Below, piece by piece: positions 7,917 through 17,107 of a stretch of 32,178 nt of DNA. Made by a program: the position numbers and the translations under genes. The notes under the pieces were generated by a model. It was not told the DNA's origin. It saw nothing but the letters and a program-made list of their open reading frames with translations, and ran no database searches. This DNA comes from an uncultured Clostridia bacterium (GTDB lineage Bacteria; Bacillota; Clostridia; Christensenellales; DTU072), in NCBI GenBank assembly GCA_944371785.1, contig CALVXZ010000008.1:1-32178 (forward strand). The letters are read 5' to 3'. Within the stretch, counting starts at the first letter, position 1. Each line of letters opens with the position of its first letter.

Positions 7917-8744
7917 ATGGAAAAAAATTCCGGTTGTGTTACCGAAAGAGGATGGGCAAAAATCAATCTCGCTTTAAATATTACGGGCAGGAGATCGGGG
8001 TACCATACTCTGGAGAGCATACTGATGCGCGTGCCGCTGTGCGACGAAGTCGAAGTTTCCTTTTCGGATGAGGATTCGGTCGAATATTCGGACGGAGCAA
8101 AGTACAGCCGGGATAATGTGATCAGGGCTTTGGACGCCGTCAGAAAAACCGTCGGAAGCGACGCGCGTTTTGCCGTAAAGGTCACCAGGCGCATTCCTTC
8201 CGGCAAAGGGTTGGGGGCGTCTTCGGCGGCGGCTGCCGCCGCGGCGAACGCGGCGATGAAACTTATCGGCGTCCGCGACCCCGAAGTATTGTCCGAAGCC
8301 GGCGCGGACTGCGCATTTCAGGCGTCGGGCGAGGATACGGCGCTGGCGACGGGATTGGGGGAGAAACTCGAACCGGTGAAACTGCCGAAGCTGTACGCGG
8401 CGTTTTGTTCGACGTCGGACGAATCCGATTCGGGCAAAGTATACGCGATATACGATATCACCGGAGGCGTGGGCGGTTCCGTGGCGCGGTTTACGGAGGA
8501 TCTGCTTCCGTTCAATTCGCTGGAAGCCGCCGCCGTCGCTTTGAATCCCGGGATACTTGCCGCAAGGCGCGCGCTGACCGACGCGGGCTACGACAGGGTG
8601 GTCATGACGGGTTCGGGCGCCGGGTACATAGGATTTACCTCCGACAAGGAAAGCTACCGTAAAAATTTTTCCGCGCTGAAAATCATCGCCGCGGAAAGGG
8701 GATTGAACATATACGATTTTACCGAGGTAGAAAATGGACGATAA
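7917..8744 (+). CDS. ispE: 4-diphosphocytidyl-2-C-methyl-D-erythritol kinase
   Basis: This 275-residue GHMP kinase of the MEP isoprenoid pathway phosphorylates CDP-methylerythritol at the 2-hydroxyl using ATP. The N-terminus AKINLALNITGRRSGYHTLE (14-33) is diagnostic for IspE and supplies the catalytic Lys15. GADCAF holds Asp131, matching the catalytic Asp of the usual GADVPF. MTGSGAGYIGF near the C-terminus is GHMP motif 3. Motif 2 is odd: IPSGKGLGASSAAAA (93-107) instead of GLGGGSS(D/N)AA, so it is one residue shorter and lacks the Asp/Asn. The ATG is the only plausible start, yet no ribosome binding site precedes it. The stop overlaps glgB by 11 bases, which couples the kinase to the glycogen genes. 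Confidence 0.92.
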   Translation: MEKNSGCVTERGWAKINLALNITGRRSGYHTLESILMRVPLCDEVEVSFSDEDSVEYSDGAKYSRDNVIRALDAVRKTVGSDARFAVKVTRRIPSGKGLGASSAAAAAAANAAMKLIGVRDPEVLSEAGADCAFQASGEDTALATGLGEKLEPVKLPKLYAAFCSTSDESDSGKVYAIYDITGGVGGSVARFTEDLLPFNSLEAAAVALNPGILAARRALTDAGYDRVVMTGSGAGYIGFTSDKESYRKNFSALKIIAAERGLNIYDFTEVENGR

Positions 8745-10641
8745 CAAAAAACGAAAAAAGCCGGTCTCTCACGAGAACGTAAACGAATTGGATTATCCCG
8801 TTTATCTTTTCAACGAGGGTACCAATTCCGAAGCGTTCAGGCTGCTGTCGCCTAAGAATCTGGGCGACAGGTGGCGTTTCAGAGTATGGGCGCCGAACGC
8901 GAAGTCCGTATCGGTCGCCGGCGATTTCAACGGTTGGGACCGTTTTAAAAACCCGATGCACCCTATAGGCGGCGGTATCTGGGAAACCGAGATAGCGGGG
9001 CTGAAGGTGTTCGACGTATATAAATTCAGCGTTGAAGGCGCCGACGGCGAAATTCATATGAAAGCCGATCCTTATTGTCCGCATACGGAAACTCCTCCGG
9101 GAAACGCGTCGAAACTTTTCGATATTTCCGGTTTCGGATGGACGGACGCCGAATATCTTGCCGCCCAGAACGGCAGGAACCGCGTGAAAGAGCCGATGAA
9201 TATTTACGAAGTCCATCTGGGCTCGTGGTCCAGGCACGACGACGGCAATCCGCTGTCTTACCGCGATCTTGCCGACAGGCTGGTGGGCTATGTAAAGGAT
9301 ATGGGCTACACTCACGTCGAATTGATGCCGGTCACCGAACATCCTTTGGAGATGAGCTGGGGCTATCAGACGGGCGACTTTTTCGCACCCACGTCGCGTT
9401 TCGGAACGCCGCACGATTTTATGTATCTGATAGACCGTTTCCACGCCGAAGGTATCGGAGTGATATTGGATTTGGTGCTGTCGCACTTCCCGAAGGACGA
9501 ATTCGGCTTGTTCCGTTTCGACGGCACCGCCGCATACGAATATTCCGATCCGCTGAAAGCCGAACACAAGACGTGGGGTACAATGGTGTTCGATTACGGG
9601 AAGGGCGCAGTCAGATCGTTTTTGATATCCTGCGCGGCATATTGGATAGAATATTACCATATCGACGGTTTGCGTCTGGACGCCGTAGCAAGTATGCTTT
9701 ATTTGGATTACGACAGGCGCGGCGGAGAGTGGCGTCCCAACAAATACGGCGGAAATTATAATCTGGAAGCCATTTCTTTCCTGCAGGATATGAACAAAAC
9801 GGTATTGTCGCGTTTTCCGCGCGCTTTCACCGTGGCGGAAGAATCGACGGCTTTCCCGATGGTCACGATGCCTCCGTCGGCAGGCGGGCTGGGATTCAAT
9901 TTCAAATGGAACATGGGTTGGATGAACGACATATTGGATTACGTCGGCACCGATCCGTTCTTCAGGAAAGGCAATCACAACAAGCTGACTTTCGGCATCT
10001 CCTACGCTTTCAGCGAAAATTACATTCTGCCGTTTTCCCACGACGAAGTCGTGCACGGTAAATGTTCGATGCTGTCCAAACTCCCCGGCGATTACCGCGA
10101 AAAGTTCAGGGCTTTGAAGGCGCTGTACGCTTATCAGTACGCGCATCCCGGGAAAAAGCTGAACTTTATGGGCAACGAGATAGCGCAGTTCATCGAATGG
10201 AACTACGAAAGACCTCTGGATTGGTTCCTGTTGGATTACGACAGCCACAGAGGCGTTCAGAGTTTCGTGAAAAAGCTAAACGAAATTTATAAAAATTATC
10301 CGGCGCTGTACGAACAGGACAACAGCTACGACGGGTTCAAATGGATAGTGGTGGACGACAACGTGCAAAACGTCGTGGCGTTCTACCGCGAAGCCGCAAA
10401 CGGCGACAGGGTGGCGGTGATAGTCAACTTTTCCGACGTCACAAGGAGGAATTATACCTTCGGAGTGCCCGATAAAGGTACCTATCACGTCATTTTGAAC
10501 AGCAACGACCCGGCTTTTTCCGGAGATACGGAGCTGAAAAAGAGCTTCCGCACCAAACAGAAACCTTCTCACGGCTATAAACAGAGCCTTACCCTGGATC
10601 TGGAGGGGAACACGGCGCTGTATCTTGCGGTGAAAAAATAA
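8734..10641 (+). CDS. glgB: 1,4-alpha-glucan branching enzyme (GH13 with CBM48)
   Basis: This 635-residue enzyme cuts alpha-1,4 chains and re-attaches them through alpha-1,6 bonds to branch glycogen. An N-terminal CBM48 is visible around residues 35-115 ([19 protein letters not shown]). The GH13 barrel shows [19 protein letters not shown], region I as [14 protein letters not shown], region [10 protein letters not shown] with nucleophile Asp316, region III AEES near 368-371 with the acid/base Glu, and region IV FSHDEV with Asp437. It is shorter than the 728-residue E. coli enzyme because the extra N-terminal domain is missing, as in many Bacillota. Its GAGGT ribosome binding site and start lie inside the end of ispE, and glgC follows after 31 bases. 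Confidence 0.97.
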   Translation: MDDNKKRKKPVSHENVNELDYPVYLFNEGTNSEAFRLLSPKNLGDRWRFRVWAPNAKSVSVAGDFNGWDRFKNPMHPIGGGIWETEIAGLKVFDVYKFSVEGADGEIHMKADPYCPHTETPPGNASKLFDISGFGWTDAEYLAAQNGRNRVKEPMNIYEVHLGSWSRHDDGNPLSYRDLADRLVGYVKDMGYTHVELMPVTEHPLEMSWGYQTGDFFAPTSRFGTPHDFMYLIDRFHAEGIGVILDLVLSHFPKDEFGLFRFDGTAAYEYSDPLKAEHKTWGTMVFDYGKGAVRSFLISCAAYWIEYYHIDGLRLDAVASMLYLDYDRRGGEWRPNKYGGNYNLEAISFLQDMNKTVLSRFPRAFTVAEESTAFPMVTMPPSAGGLGFNFKWNMGWMNDILDYVGTDPFFRKGNHNKLTFGISYAFSENYILPFSHDEVVHGKCSMLSKLPGDYREKFRALKALYAYQYAHPGKKLNFMGNEIAQFIEWNYERPLDWFLLDYDSHRGVQSFVKKLNEIYKNYPALYEQDNSYDGFKWIVVDDNVQNVVAFYREAANGDRVAVIVNFSDVTRRNYTFGVPDKGTYHVILNSNDPAFSGDTELKKSFRTKQKPSHGYKQSLTLDLEGNTALYLAVKK

Positions 10642-10672
10642 TCGGAACGAAATAAACAGGAGGAATCGTCCA

Positions 10673-11875
10673 ATGCGAGTAAAGAAGGAATGCGTAGCAA
10701 TGCTTTTGGCAGGCGGACAGGGCACCAGGCTCGGAGCTTTGACGCAAAAGATTGCAAAACCCGCCGTGCCGTTCGGCGGCAAGTACAGGATAATCGACTT
10801 TACTTTGTCCAACACAATCAATTCCGGCATCGATACGATAGGCATCCTGACTCAATACCAACCGTTCGACCTTAACCAATACATAGGCAACGGTCAACCT
10901 TGGGATCTGGACAGGCTGGAAGGAGGCGCTTTCGTTTTGCCGCCTTACCAAAAAGCCAAATCGGGAGAATGGTATAAGGGGACTGCGAACGCCATTTATC
11001 AGAACATTGATTTCGTGGACAGATACGACGCCGATTATGTGCTGATACTTTCCGGCGACCACATCTATAAAATGGATTATTCGAAGATGCTGGAAGCGCA
11101 CATCGCCAAAGGGGCGGCTTGTACGATCGCCGTATTGAACGTGCCGATCTCGGAAGCTTCCCGTTTCGGCATAATGAACGCGAAAGAAGACGGCGAAATT
11201 TATGAATTCGAAGAAAAACCCAAACACCCCAAATCCACAAAAGCCAGCATGGGTATTTATATCTTTACCTGGGCAAAGCTGAAAGAATACCTGATTGCCG
11301 ACGAAGCCGACAAGAATTCCCACAACGATTTCGGCAAGAACATAATCCCGAATATGTTGGGCGCGGGCGAAAAAATGTACACCTACGATTTCAAGGGGTA
11401 TTGGAAGGACGTCGGTACGATTTCCTCGCTTTGGGAAGCCAATATGGACTTATTGGATTCCGGAAGCGGGCTGGATCTGGACGATCCGGATTGGAAGATC
11501 TATGCCAGGAACATGGCGGAACCGCCTCATTACGTCGGCGACAACGCCATTATCAGGAATTCGGTGGTCACCGAAGGTTGCGAAATAGACGGCGAAGTCG
11601 TCAATTCGGTGATCTTCCGCGGCGCCGTCGTCGAAAGGGGAACGGTGATCCACGATTCCATAATCATGCCCGACGCGGTTATAAGGGCGGGCGCAAAGAT
11701 CGAGCATTCGATAGTCGGTTGGTCCGCAACCGTTTCGGAGGGCGCGAAAATCGGTAAGAAACAGGCTCAGGCAGACGCCGGAGAATGGAAGATCGCGGTT
11801 GTGGCTCCGGAATCCACGATAAAGGCGGGTTCCGTGGTAGACGCAGGCGAAATGGTCGGAGAGGAGGGCAAGTAA
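10673..11875 (+). CDS. glgC: Glucose-1-phosphate adenylyltransferase, catalytic subunit
   Basis: This 400-residue protein makes ADP-glucose from glucose-1-phosphate and ATP, the committed step of glycogen synthesis. The nucleotide site [15 protein letters not shown] (10-24), [20 protein letters not shown], the [12 protein letters not shown] segment, a [10 protein letters not shown] metal-binding turn and [19 protein letters not shown] are all intact. The C-terminal part is a left-handed beta helix with hexapeptide-like repeats ([20 protein letters not shown]). AGGAGG lies upstream of the ATG. One base separates its stop from glgD, as expected for subunits made together; GlgC/GlgD heteromers are known in Bacillota. 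Confidence 0.97.
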   Translation: MRVKKECVAMLLAGGQGTRLGALTQKIAKPAVPFGGKYRIIDFTLSNTINSGIDTIGILTQYQPFDLNQYIGNGQPWDLDRLEGGAFVLPPYQKAKSGEWYKGTANAIYQNIDFVDRYDADYVLILSGDHIYKMDYSKMLEAHIAKGAACTIAVLNVPISEASRFGIMNAKEDGEIYEFEEKPKHPKSTKASMGIYIFTWAKLKEYLIADEADKNSHNDFGKNIIPNMLGAGEKMYTYDFKGYWKDVGTISSLWEANMDLLDSGSGLDLDDPDWKIYARNMAEPPHYVGDNAIIRNSVVTEGCEIDGEVVNSVIFRGAVVERGTVIHDSIIMPDAVIRAGAKIEHSIVGWSATVSEGAKIGKKQAQADAGEWKIAVVAPESTIKAGSVVDAGEMVGEEGK

Positions 11876-11876
11876 G

Positions 11877-12992
11877 ATGAACACCAAGATGGTAGGAATA
11901 TTGTTTGCGGCGGCAAACGAAACAAAGCTCAACGAGCTGACTATTCACAGAACCACGGCTTCTTTGCCGTTTGCGGGCAGGTACAGGCTCATCGACTTTG
12001 CGCTGAGTTCTCTGGTAAATTCCGGCGTCACCAGGATCGGGATCATAACTAGGAACAATTACTCATCGCTTATGGACCACATCCGAATGGGCAGAGATTG
12101 GGATCTGAACCGTAAAAACGGCGGTATATCCGTATTCCCGCCTTTCGTTCTGAATACTTCCAGGGAAGTTTATAAAGGCAAGATCGAGGCGTTGTATACC
12201 GTTCTGGATTATCTGAAAAAGGCTCCCGAAGATTATGTATGCATGGCAAATTGCAACGTGGCGGCGAATATCAAGGTGGACGACATTCTGGACGAACACA
12301 TTAAACGCGACGCCGATATCACGATACTTTGCCATAAGGCTTCGGTAAACAGCAGCAAACGCGTGCTGATCACCAAAAACGACGACGGATTGGTCACCGA
12401 CCTCAGCGCGTCCGAAATTCCTTCCGACAAGGAACACCTGGTATCGCTGAACATCTACATAGCCAAAAAGGATTTCCTTATCGCAAAGGTGGAACAATCC
12501 TATGCCAGAGGCTACGTCGAATTCGAAAAGGACATACTTTTCAAGGAAGTCGAGAACGGCAAGATCTACGCGCACGAACTCGAAGGGCACGCCGCGATAA
12601 TAGACGACGTAAAGACCTATTACAACGAATCCATGAAAGTATTGGATATGTCGGTGCGCGAAGAACTGTTCGGCAGCCTCAGAAAAATCTATACGAAGGT
12701 CAAGGACTCCGTCCCGACGATGTATATGAACGACGCAAAGGTCAAAAACTCATTGATAGCCGACGGCTGCGTCATCAACGGAACGGTTGAAAACAGTATC
12801 CTGTTCCGTAGCGTCAGGATAGAAGAAGGCGCTGTGGTCCGCAACAGCATAATTATGGAAAACGGCATAGTAATGAGGGGCGGAAAGATCTCCTATACCA
12901 TTACCGACAAACAGGTGGTGATCGGCGCGGGAAGGCAGATCTCCGGTTCGGAAACTTATCCGATAGTCATCGTAAAGAACAAAATCGTTTAA
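11877..12992 (+). CDS. glgD: GlgD, non-catalytic subunit of ADP-glucose pyrophosphorylase
   Basis: This 371-residue protein is homologous to GlgC, but the GGxGTRL nucleotide loop is replaced by AAANETKLNELTIHR (11-25). It keeps the flanking fold (ASLPFAGRYRLIDFALSSLV) and the C-terminal beta helix (DGCVINGTVENSILFRSVRI). The lost loop residues mark it as the GlgD type, which supports or tunes the GlgC subunit. Its GGAGGG ribosome binding site lies within the last codons of glgC, so the two are translationally linked. It lacks part of the GlgC C-terminus and ends shortly after SGSETYPIVIVKNKIV. Confidence 0.96.
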   Translation: MNTKMVGILFAAANETKLNELTIHRTTASLPFAGRYRLIDFALSSLVNSGVTRIGIITRNNYSSLMDHIRMGRDWDLNRKNGGISVFPPFVLNTSREVYKGKIEALYTVLDYLKKAPEDYVCMANCNVAANIKVDDILDEHIKRDADITILCHKASVNSSKRVLITKNDDGLVTDLSASEIPSDKEHLVSLNIYIAKKDFLIAKVEQSYARGYVEFEKDILFKEVENGKIYAHELEGHAAIIDDVKTYYNESMKVLDMSVREELFGSLRKIYTKVKDSVPTMYMNDAKVKNSLIADGCVINGTVENSILFRSVRIEEGAVVRNSIIMENGIVMRGGKISYTITDKQVVIGAGRQISGSETYPIVIVKNKIV

Positions 12993-13073
12993 TTTTACGG
13001 CGTTCGGGGCGGTTGTCGACCTTAAAAAAGTTTTGACGTAACTGCCCGGACGCGCATACCTTAAGGAGGTAAT

Positions 13074-14492
13074 ATGAAAGTACTATTCGCAACCAGCGAG
13101 GCTTCGCCGTTCATCAGGACGGGAGGACTCGGAGACGTTATGGGAGCGTTACCGCAGGCGCTCGGAAAGCTCGGTGTGGAAACGGCAGTCGTGCTGCCGT
13201 TGTATTCCGATATGAAATCCGAATACAGGAATTCTTTGAAATATATCGGAAACACTACCGTATTCCTGGGCTGGCGGCAACAATACGCCGGCGTTTTCAT
13301 GAGCCGCGTAAACGACGTCGACTACTATTTCATAGACAACGAATACTATTTCAAAAGAAACGGCATTTACGGACACTTCGACGACGGGGAACGCTTTGCG
13401 TTCTTCTCCAAAGCGGTGTTGGAAACAATGCAGGTCACCGGCTTTTACCCCGACGTTTTGCAATGCAACGATTGGCAGACGGGTCTGACGCCGCTGTATC
13501 TGAACTGCTTCTACAGGCTTGTGGACGGTTACAAGACCATGAAAACGGTGATGACCATTCACAACATAGAATTCCAGGGCAGAATGGATAAATACGTCAT
13601 CGACAACGTCTTCGGCATACCGCGCGAATTTTATCAGGTCGCCGAATACAAAGGCGACGCGAATATGCTGAAAGCCGGTATCGAGGCGGCAAATAAAGTC
13701 GTTACGGTATCGCCCACCTATGCAAAGGAAATACTCGATCCGTATTTCGCATACGGTCTGGACGGGATACTGAACGCAAGAAGCTTTAAACTTACCGGTA
13801 TCGTGAACGGCATCGACACCGATTTGTACAATCCGAAAACCGACAAGGCGCTGTTTGCCAATTTCGATTACAAGAGCTTCAAAAAGAAAACCGAAAACAA
13901 AAAAGGTTTGCAGGAATTGCTGGGACTTCCCGTTTCCGACAGACCGCTTATCGGAATGGTCACAAGGCTGACTCCGCAAAAGGGCATAGATCTGGTGCTG
14001 AACGTGATACGCGAGATCCTGTCGATGGATCTGCAGCTTGTGATATTGGGCACCGGCGACGGCAAATACGAAAACGCCTTAAGGGAGATCGGGAAACAGT
14101 TCCCGACCAAACTTGCGACGGCGATATATTTTTCCGGCGACATCGCCAGCAAAATTTACGGCGCTTCGGATATGTTCCTGATGCCGTCCAAGTACGAACC
14201 TTGCGGATTGTCGCAGATGATAGCCATGCGCTACGGCTCCGTGCCGATAGTGCGCGAAACGGGCGGACTGAGAGATACCGTTCCAGCTTTCGATCCGACT
14301 ACGGGGAAAGGACTCGGCTTTACGTTCAAAACGTACAACGCGCACGATATGCTGGGCGCAATCCGGCGCGCAGTGGAAGCGTATTATAACCCCGAACTCT
14401 GGCAAAAGGGCGTCGTGAAAAACGCCATGGCGGCGGACTTTTCCTGGAAAAGATCGGCGGAGGATTATCTGAATCTTTACAAGAGCATTTAA
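13074..14492 (+). CDS. glgA: Glycogen synthase (ADP-glucose, GT5)
   Basis: This 472-residue GT-B glycosyltransferase adds glucose from ADP-glucose to glycogen chains. N-terminal FATSEASPFIRTGGLGDVMG (5-24) is the family signature, but the usual Lys of KxGGL is Arg15 here (codon AGG). Other expected elements are present: CNDWQTGL, MTIHNIEFQGRM, VNGIDTDLYNP, MVTRLTPQKGIDL, LGTGDGKYE, MPSKYEPCGLSQM with the conserved Glu, and RETGGLRDTV. The start follows a perfect AAGGAGG with ideal spacing. The 81-base gap after glgD holds no clear terminator, so read-through from glgD is likely. A possible TTGACG at 13033-13038 has only a poor -10 partner. Confidence 0.97.
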   Translation: MKVLFATSEASPFIRTGGLGDVMGALPQALGKLGVETAVVLPLYSDMKSEYRNSLKYIGNTTVFLGWRQQYAGVFMSRVNDVDYYFIDNEYYFKRNGIYGHFDDGERFAFFSKAVLETMQVTGFYPDVLQCNDWQTGLTPLYLNCFYRLVDGYKTMKTVMTIHNIEFQGRMDKYVIDNVFGIPREFYQVAEYKGDANMLKAGIEAANKVVTVSPTYAKEILDPYFAYGLDGILNARSFKLTGIVNGIDTDLYNPKTDKALFANFDYKSFKKKTENKKGLQELLGLPVSDRPLIGMVTRLTPQKGIDLVLNVIREILSMDLQLVILGTGDGKYENALREIGKQFPTKLATAIYFSGDIASKIYGASDMFLMPSKYEPCGLSQMIAMRYGSVPIVRETGGLRDTVPAFDPTTGKGLGFTFKTYNAHDMLGAIRRAVEAYYNPELWQKGVVKNAMAADFSWKRSAEDYLNLYKSI

Positions 14493-14549
14493 TCTTCCGA
14501 ACGGCTTTGCCGCGTCGCGAAAACTTTACCGAAAGTTGGATCAAAATTC

Positions 14550-14578
14550 TTGATTTCGGCTTAGGTATTATGTAAAAT
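14550..14578 (+). promoter_or_regulatory. Promoter of glgP
   Basis: TTGATT (14550-14555), a 17-base spacer and TAAAAT (14573-14578) form a good sigma-A-type promoter in the 179-base glgA-glgP gap. The expected start near 14585 would put a large hairpin at the beginning of the leader. Confidence 0.7.
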
Positions 14579-14590
14579 AAAAATTCCGAA

Positions 14591-14631
14591 CATATCCCGT
14601 GTGTGCGCGCACGAGGCGCCGGCGGGATATG
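14591..14631 (+). promoter_or_regulatory. Leader hairpin upstream of glgP
   Basis: CATATCCCG (14591-14599) pairs perfectly with CGGGATATG (14623-14631). The 23-base interior contains the palindromes GTGCGCGCAC (14603-14612) and GGCGCC (14616-14621), so further folding is likely. No T run follows, so it is a poor terminator. It sits about six bases after the predicted transcription start and about 40 bases before the glgP ATG. An RNA element or a DNA operator are both possible. Confidence 0.6.
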
Positions 14632-14671
14632 ATTTGTGTTTAAAACCATATAAAACCACTACGGAGGATCA

Positions 14672-17089
14672 ATGGCAAATATTTCTAAATCTGAAATCAA
14701 AAGGCTGATGGAGCTGACTCTGGCGAAAAATTTCGGCGTGCGCTCCGACGAAGCCAACGACAACATGGCATACCGCGCTCTGTGCACGGTCGTAAAAGAT
14801 ATATTGACGCAAAAACGCCTGGAATACAAAAACAAAGTGCGTTCCAAAGGATACAAGCAGGTGTATTATATGTCGATGGAATTCCTGCTGGGCAGGAGCC
14901 TTAGGAACCATCTTTACAACATCGGGCTTTTGGACGAAGCGCGCGCCGCGGTGAAAGAACTCGGATACGATATAGATAAACTGATGTCGATAGAACCCGA
15001 CGCAGGTTTGGGAAACGGCGGTCTGGGCAGGCTGGCGGCGGCTTATTTGGATTCGCTGACTTCCCTGGGGTATCCCGCCGGCGGTTTCAGCATCCGCTAC
15101 GATTACGGTATCTTCGAACAGAAGATAGTGGACGGTTGGCAGATGGAGATGCCCGACAATTGGCTGCAGGACGGCGACGTCTGGCTGAATAAACGCGACG
15201 AAGTTTTCGAAGTTAAATTCGGCGGCAGGATAGAAGAACATTGGGAAAACAACAGGCTGATATGCGAACAAAAGGGGCATACCACGATTTTGGCGGTGCC
15301 TTACGATATGAATATTTCCGGCTACGGTTCCGACGCGGTAAACGTGCTGAGGCTGTGGAGCGCGAAATCTCCCGTTGAATTGGATATGAATATGTTCTCC
15401 CGCGGGGAGTACGTAAAAGCCATAGAATCGCAGGCGATGGCGGAATCGATCAGCAAGGTGCTGTATCCCGCCGACAACCATATCGAAGGTAAGTCGCTGC
15501 GTCTGAAACAACAGTATTTCTTTGTTTCGGCTTCGATTCAGTCGATTTTGTACAAGCATCTGAAATATAACAAGGACTTATCCAATCTTTCCGAAAAGAT
15601 CGCCATTCACATCAACGATACGCACCCGACTTTGTGTATCCCCGAACTGATGCGTATCCTTTTGGACGATTACGGATGGAGTTGGGATAACGCCTGGAAG
15701 ACCGTTACGGAAGTCATCAGCTATACCAACCACACCGTAATGCAGGAGGCTTTGGAACGTTGGCCGCAGGCACTGTTCAAGAGTCTGCTTCCGCGTATCT
15801 ACCAGATCATAAAGGAAATAAACCAACGCTACTGCGCCGATCTGTGGAACGTCTTCCCCGGGGATTGGCAACGTATCAGCGCGAACGCGATTTTGTCCGA
15901 TACCGAGATCCGTATGGCGAATCTCTGCCTCGTGGCGTCGCATACGGTAAACGGCGTTTCCGCACTGCACAGCGAAATACTTAAAAACGACGTTTTCAAA
16001 GACTATTACAAGGTCGCGCCCGAAAAATTCACAAACGTAACCAACGGAATAACGCACCGCCGCTGGCTGTGCGAGGCAAATCCGCTGCTGGCGGACCTGA
16101 TAAAGGATCTGATAGGCGATAAGTTTATCGTCAAAGCCGACGAGTTGGAAAAGCTTTTGGCGTTCCAGGGCAACACCGACGTTTTGGATAAGCTGTTTGA
16201 AATCAAACGGCAGAACAAAGCGCGTCTGGCAAACTATATCAAACAGACCACCAATATTTCCGTGGATCCGGATTCCATATTCGACGTGCAGGTAAAGCGT
16301 CTGCACGAATACAAACGCCAGCTGTTGAACGCGTTGCACATTCTGCACCTGTACAACAAGTTAAAGGAAAATCCGAATTTGGATATCTGTCCCAGGACCT
16401 TCATTTTCGGGGCAAAGGCGGCAAGTTCGTATTATATGGCAAAGCTGATCATACGCCTGATTTATATGATCGGGAAGATGGTCAACGACGATCCCGCGGT
16501 GAACAAGAAACTGAAAGTCGTATTCCTTGAAAACTACCGCGTATCCCTGGCGGAAATAATTATGCCCGCCAGCGAAATAAGCGAACAGATCTCCACCGCC
16601 GGAAAAGAAGCTTCCGGTACGGGGAATATGAAGTTTATGATAAACGGCGCGGTGACGATAGGGACCATGGACGGCGCCAACGTAGAGATACACGAAAGAG
16701 TAGGCGACGAGAACATATTCATTTTCGGCCTGTTGGCGGAGGAAGTGGAAAAGCTGAGGAGCCATTACAATCCCACGTCCTATTACAATTCCGATCCCAG
16801 GATCAAAGCCATCATCGATCTGCTGAGGCGCGGCATTGCCGGGACCTCCTTCCAGGAGATCGCCGATTCGCTGACGGTAGGCAGAGGCTCCTCTCCGGAT
16901 CCGTATATGGTGCTTGCCGATTTCGGATCCTATGTGGACGCGCAGTCCGCCGTCGATCAGGCTTACCGCGACAAACACCGTTTCGAAAAGATGTCCCTGG
17001 TGAACATCGCGCGTTCCGGTTTCTTTGCCGCCGACAGGAGCGTGGAAGAATACGCACGCCGCATTTGGCGTCTTAAAAAAGTTAAATAG
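14672..17089 (+). CDS. glgP: Glycogen/alpha-glucan phosphorylase (GT35)
   Basis: This 805-residue enzyme releases glucose-1-phosphate from glycogen with inorganic phosphate and pyridoxal phosphate. Typical segments are seen in order: YYMSMEFLLGRSLRNHL, EPDAGLGNGGLGRLAA, YGIFEQKI, INDTHPTLCIPELMRI, TNVTNGITHRRW, DVQVKRLHEYKRQLLN, and the cofactor site EASGTGNMKFMINGA with the PLP lysine at 654. The length is normal for the family. GGAGG precedes the ATG. It has its own promoter, so breakdown can be set apart from synthesis. The GH13 gene starts 19 bases after its stop and probably shares its transcript. Confidence 0.98.
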   Translation: MANISKSEIKRLMELTLAKNFGVRSDEANDNMAYRALCTVVKDILTQKRLEYKNKVRSKGYKQVYYMSMEFLLGRSLRNHLYNIGLLDEARAAVKELGYDIDKLMSIEPDAGLGNGGLGRLAAAYLDSLTSLGYPAGGFSIRYDYGIFEQKIVDGWQMEMPDNWLQDGDVWLNKRDEVFEVKFGGRIEEHWENNRLICEQKGHTTILAVPYDMNISGYGSDAVNVLRLWSAKSPVELDMNMFSRGEYVKAIESQAMAESISKVLYPADNHIEGKSLRLKQQYFFVSASIQSILYKHLKYNKDLSNLSEKIAIHINDTHPTLCIPELMRILLDDYGWSWDNAWKTVTEVISYTNHTVMQEALERWPQALFKSLLPRIYQIIKEINQRYCADLWNVFPGDWQRISANAILSDTEIRMANLCLVASHTVNGVSALHSEILKNDVFKDYYKVAPEKFTNVTNGITHRRWLCEANPLLADLIKDLIGDKFIVKADELEKLLAFQGNTDVLDKLFEIKRQNKARLANYIKQTTNISVDPDSIFDVQVKRLHEYKRQLLNALHILHLYNKLKENPNLDICPRTFIFGAKAASSYYMAKLIIRLIYMIGKMVNDDPAVNKKLKVVFLENYRVSLAEIIMPASEISEQISTAGKEASGTGNMKFMINGAVTIGTMDGANVEIHERVGDENIFIFGLLAEEVEKLRSHYNPTSYYNSDPRIKAIIDLLRRGIAGTSFQEIADSLTVGRGSSPDPYMVLADFGSYVDAQSAVDQAYRDKHRFEKMSLVNIARSGFFAADRSVEEYARRIWRLKKVK

Positions 17090-17107
17090 GGAGCCCGAAA
17101 CGCATTA

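Noticed and set aside
13033-13061. Possible glgA promoter with TTGACG
   Set aside because: No acceptable -10 box at 16-18 bases, and a start there would fall on the ribosome binding site. Read-through from glgD is simpler.
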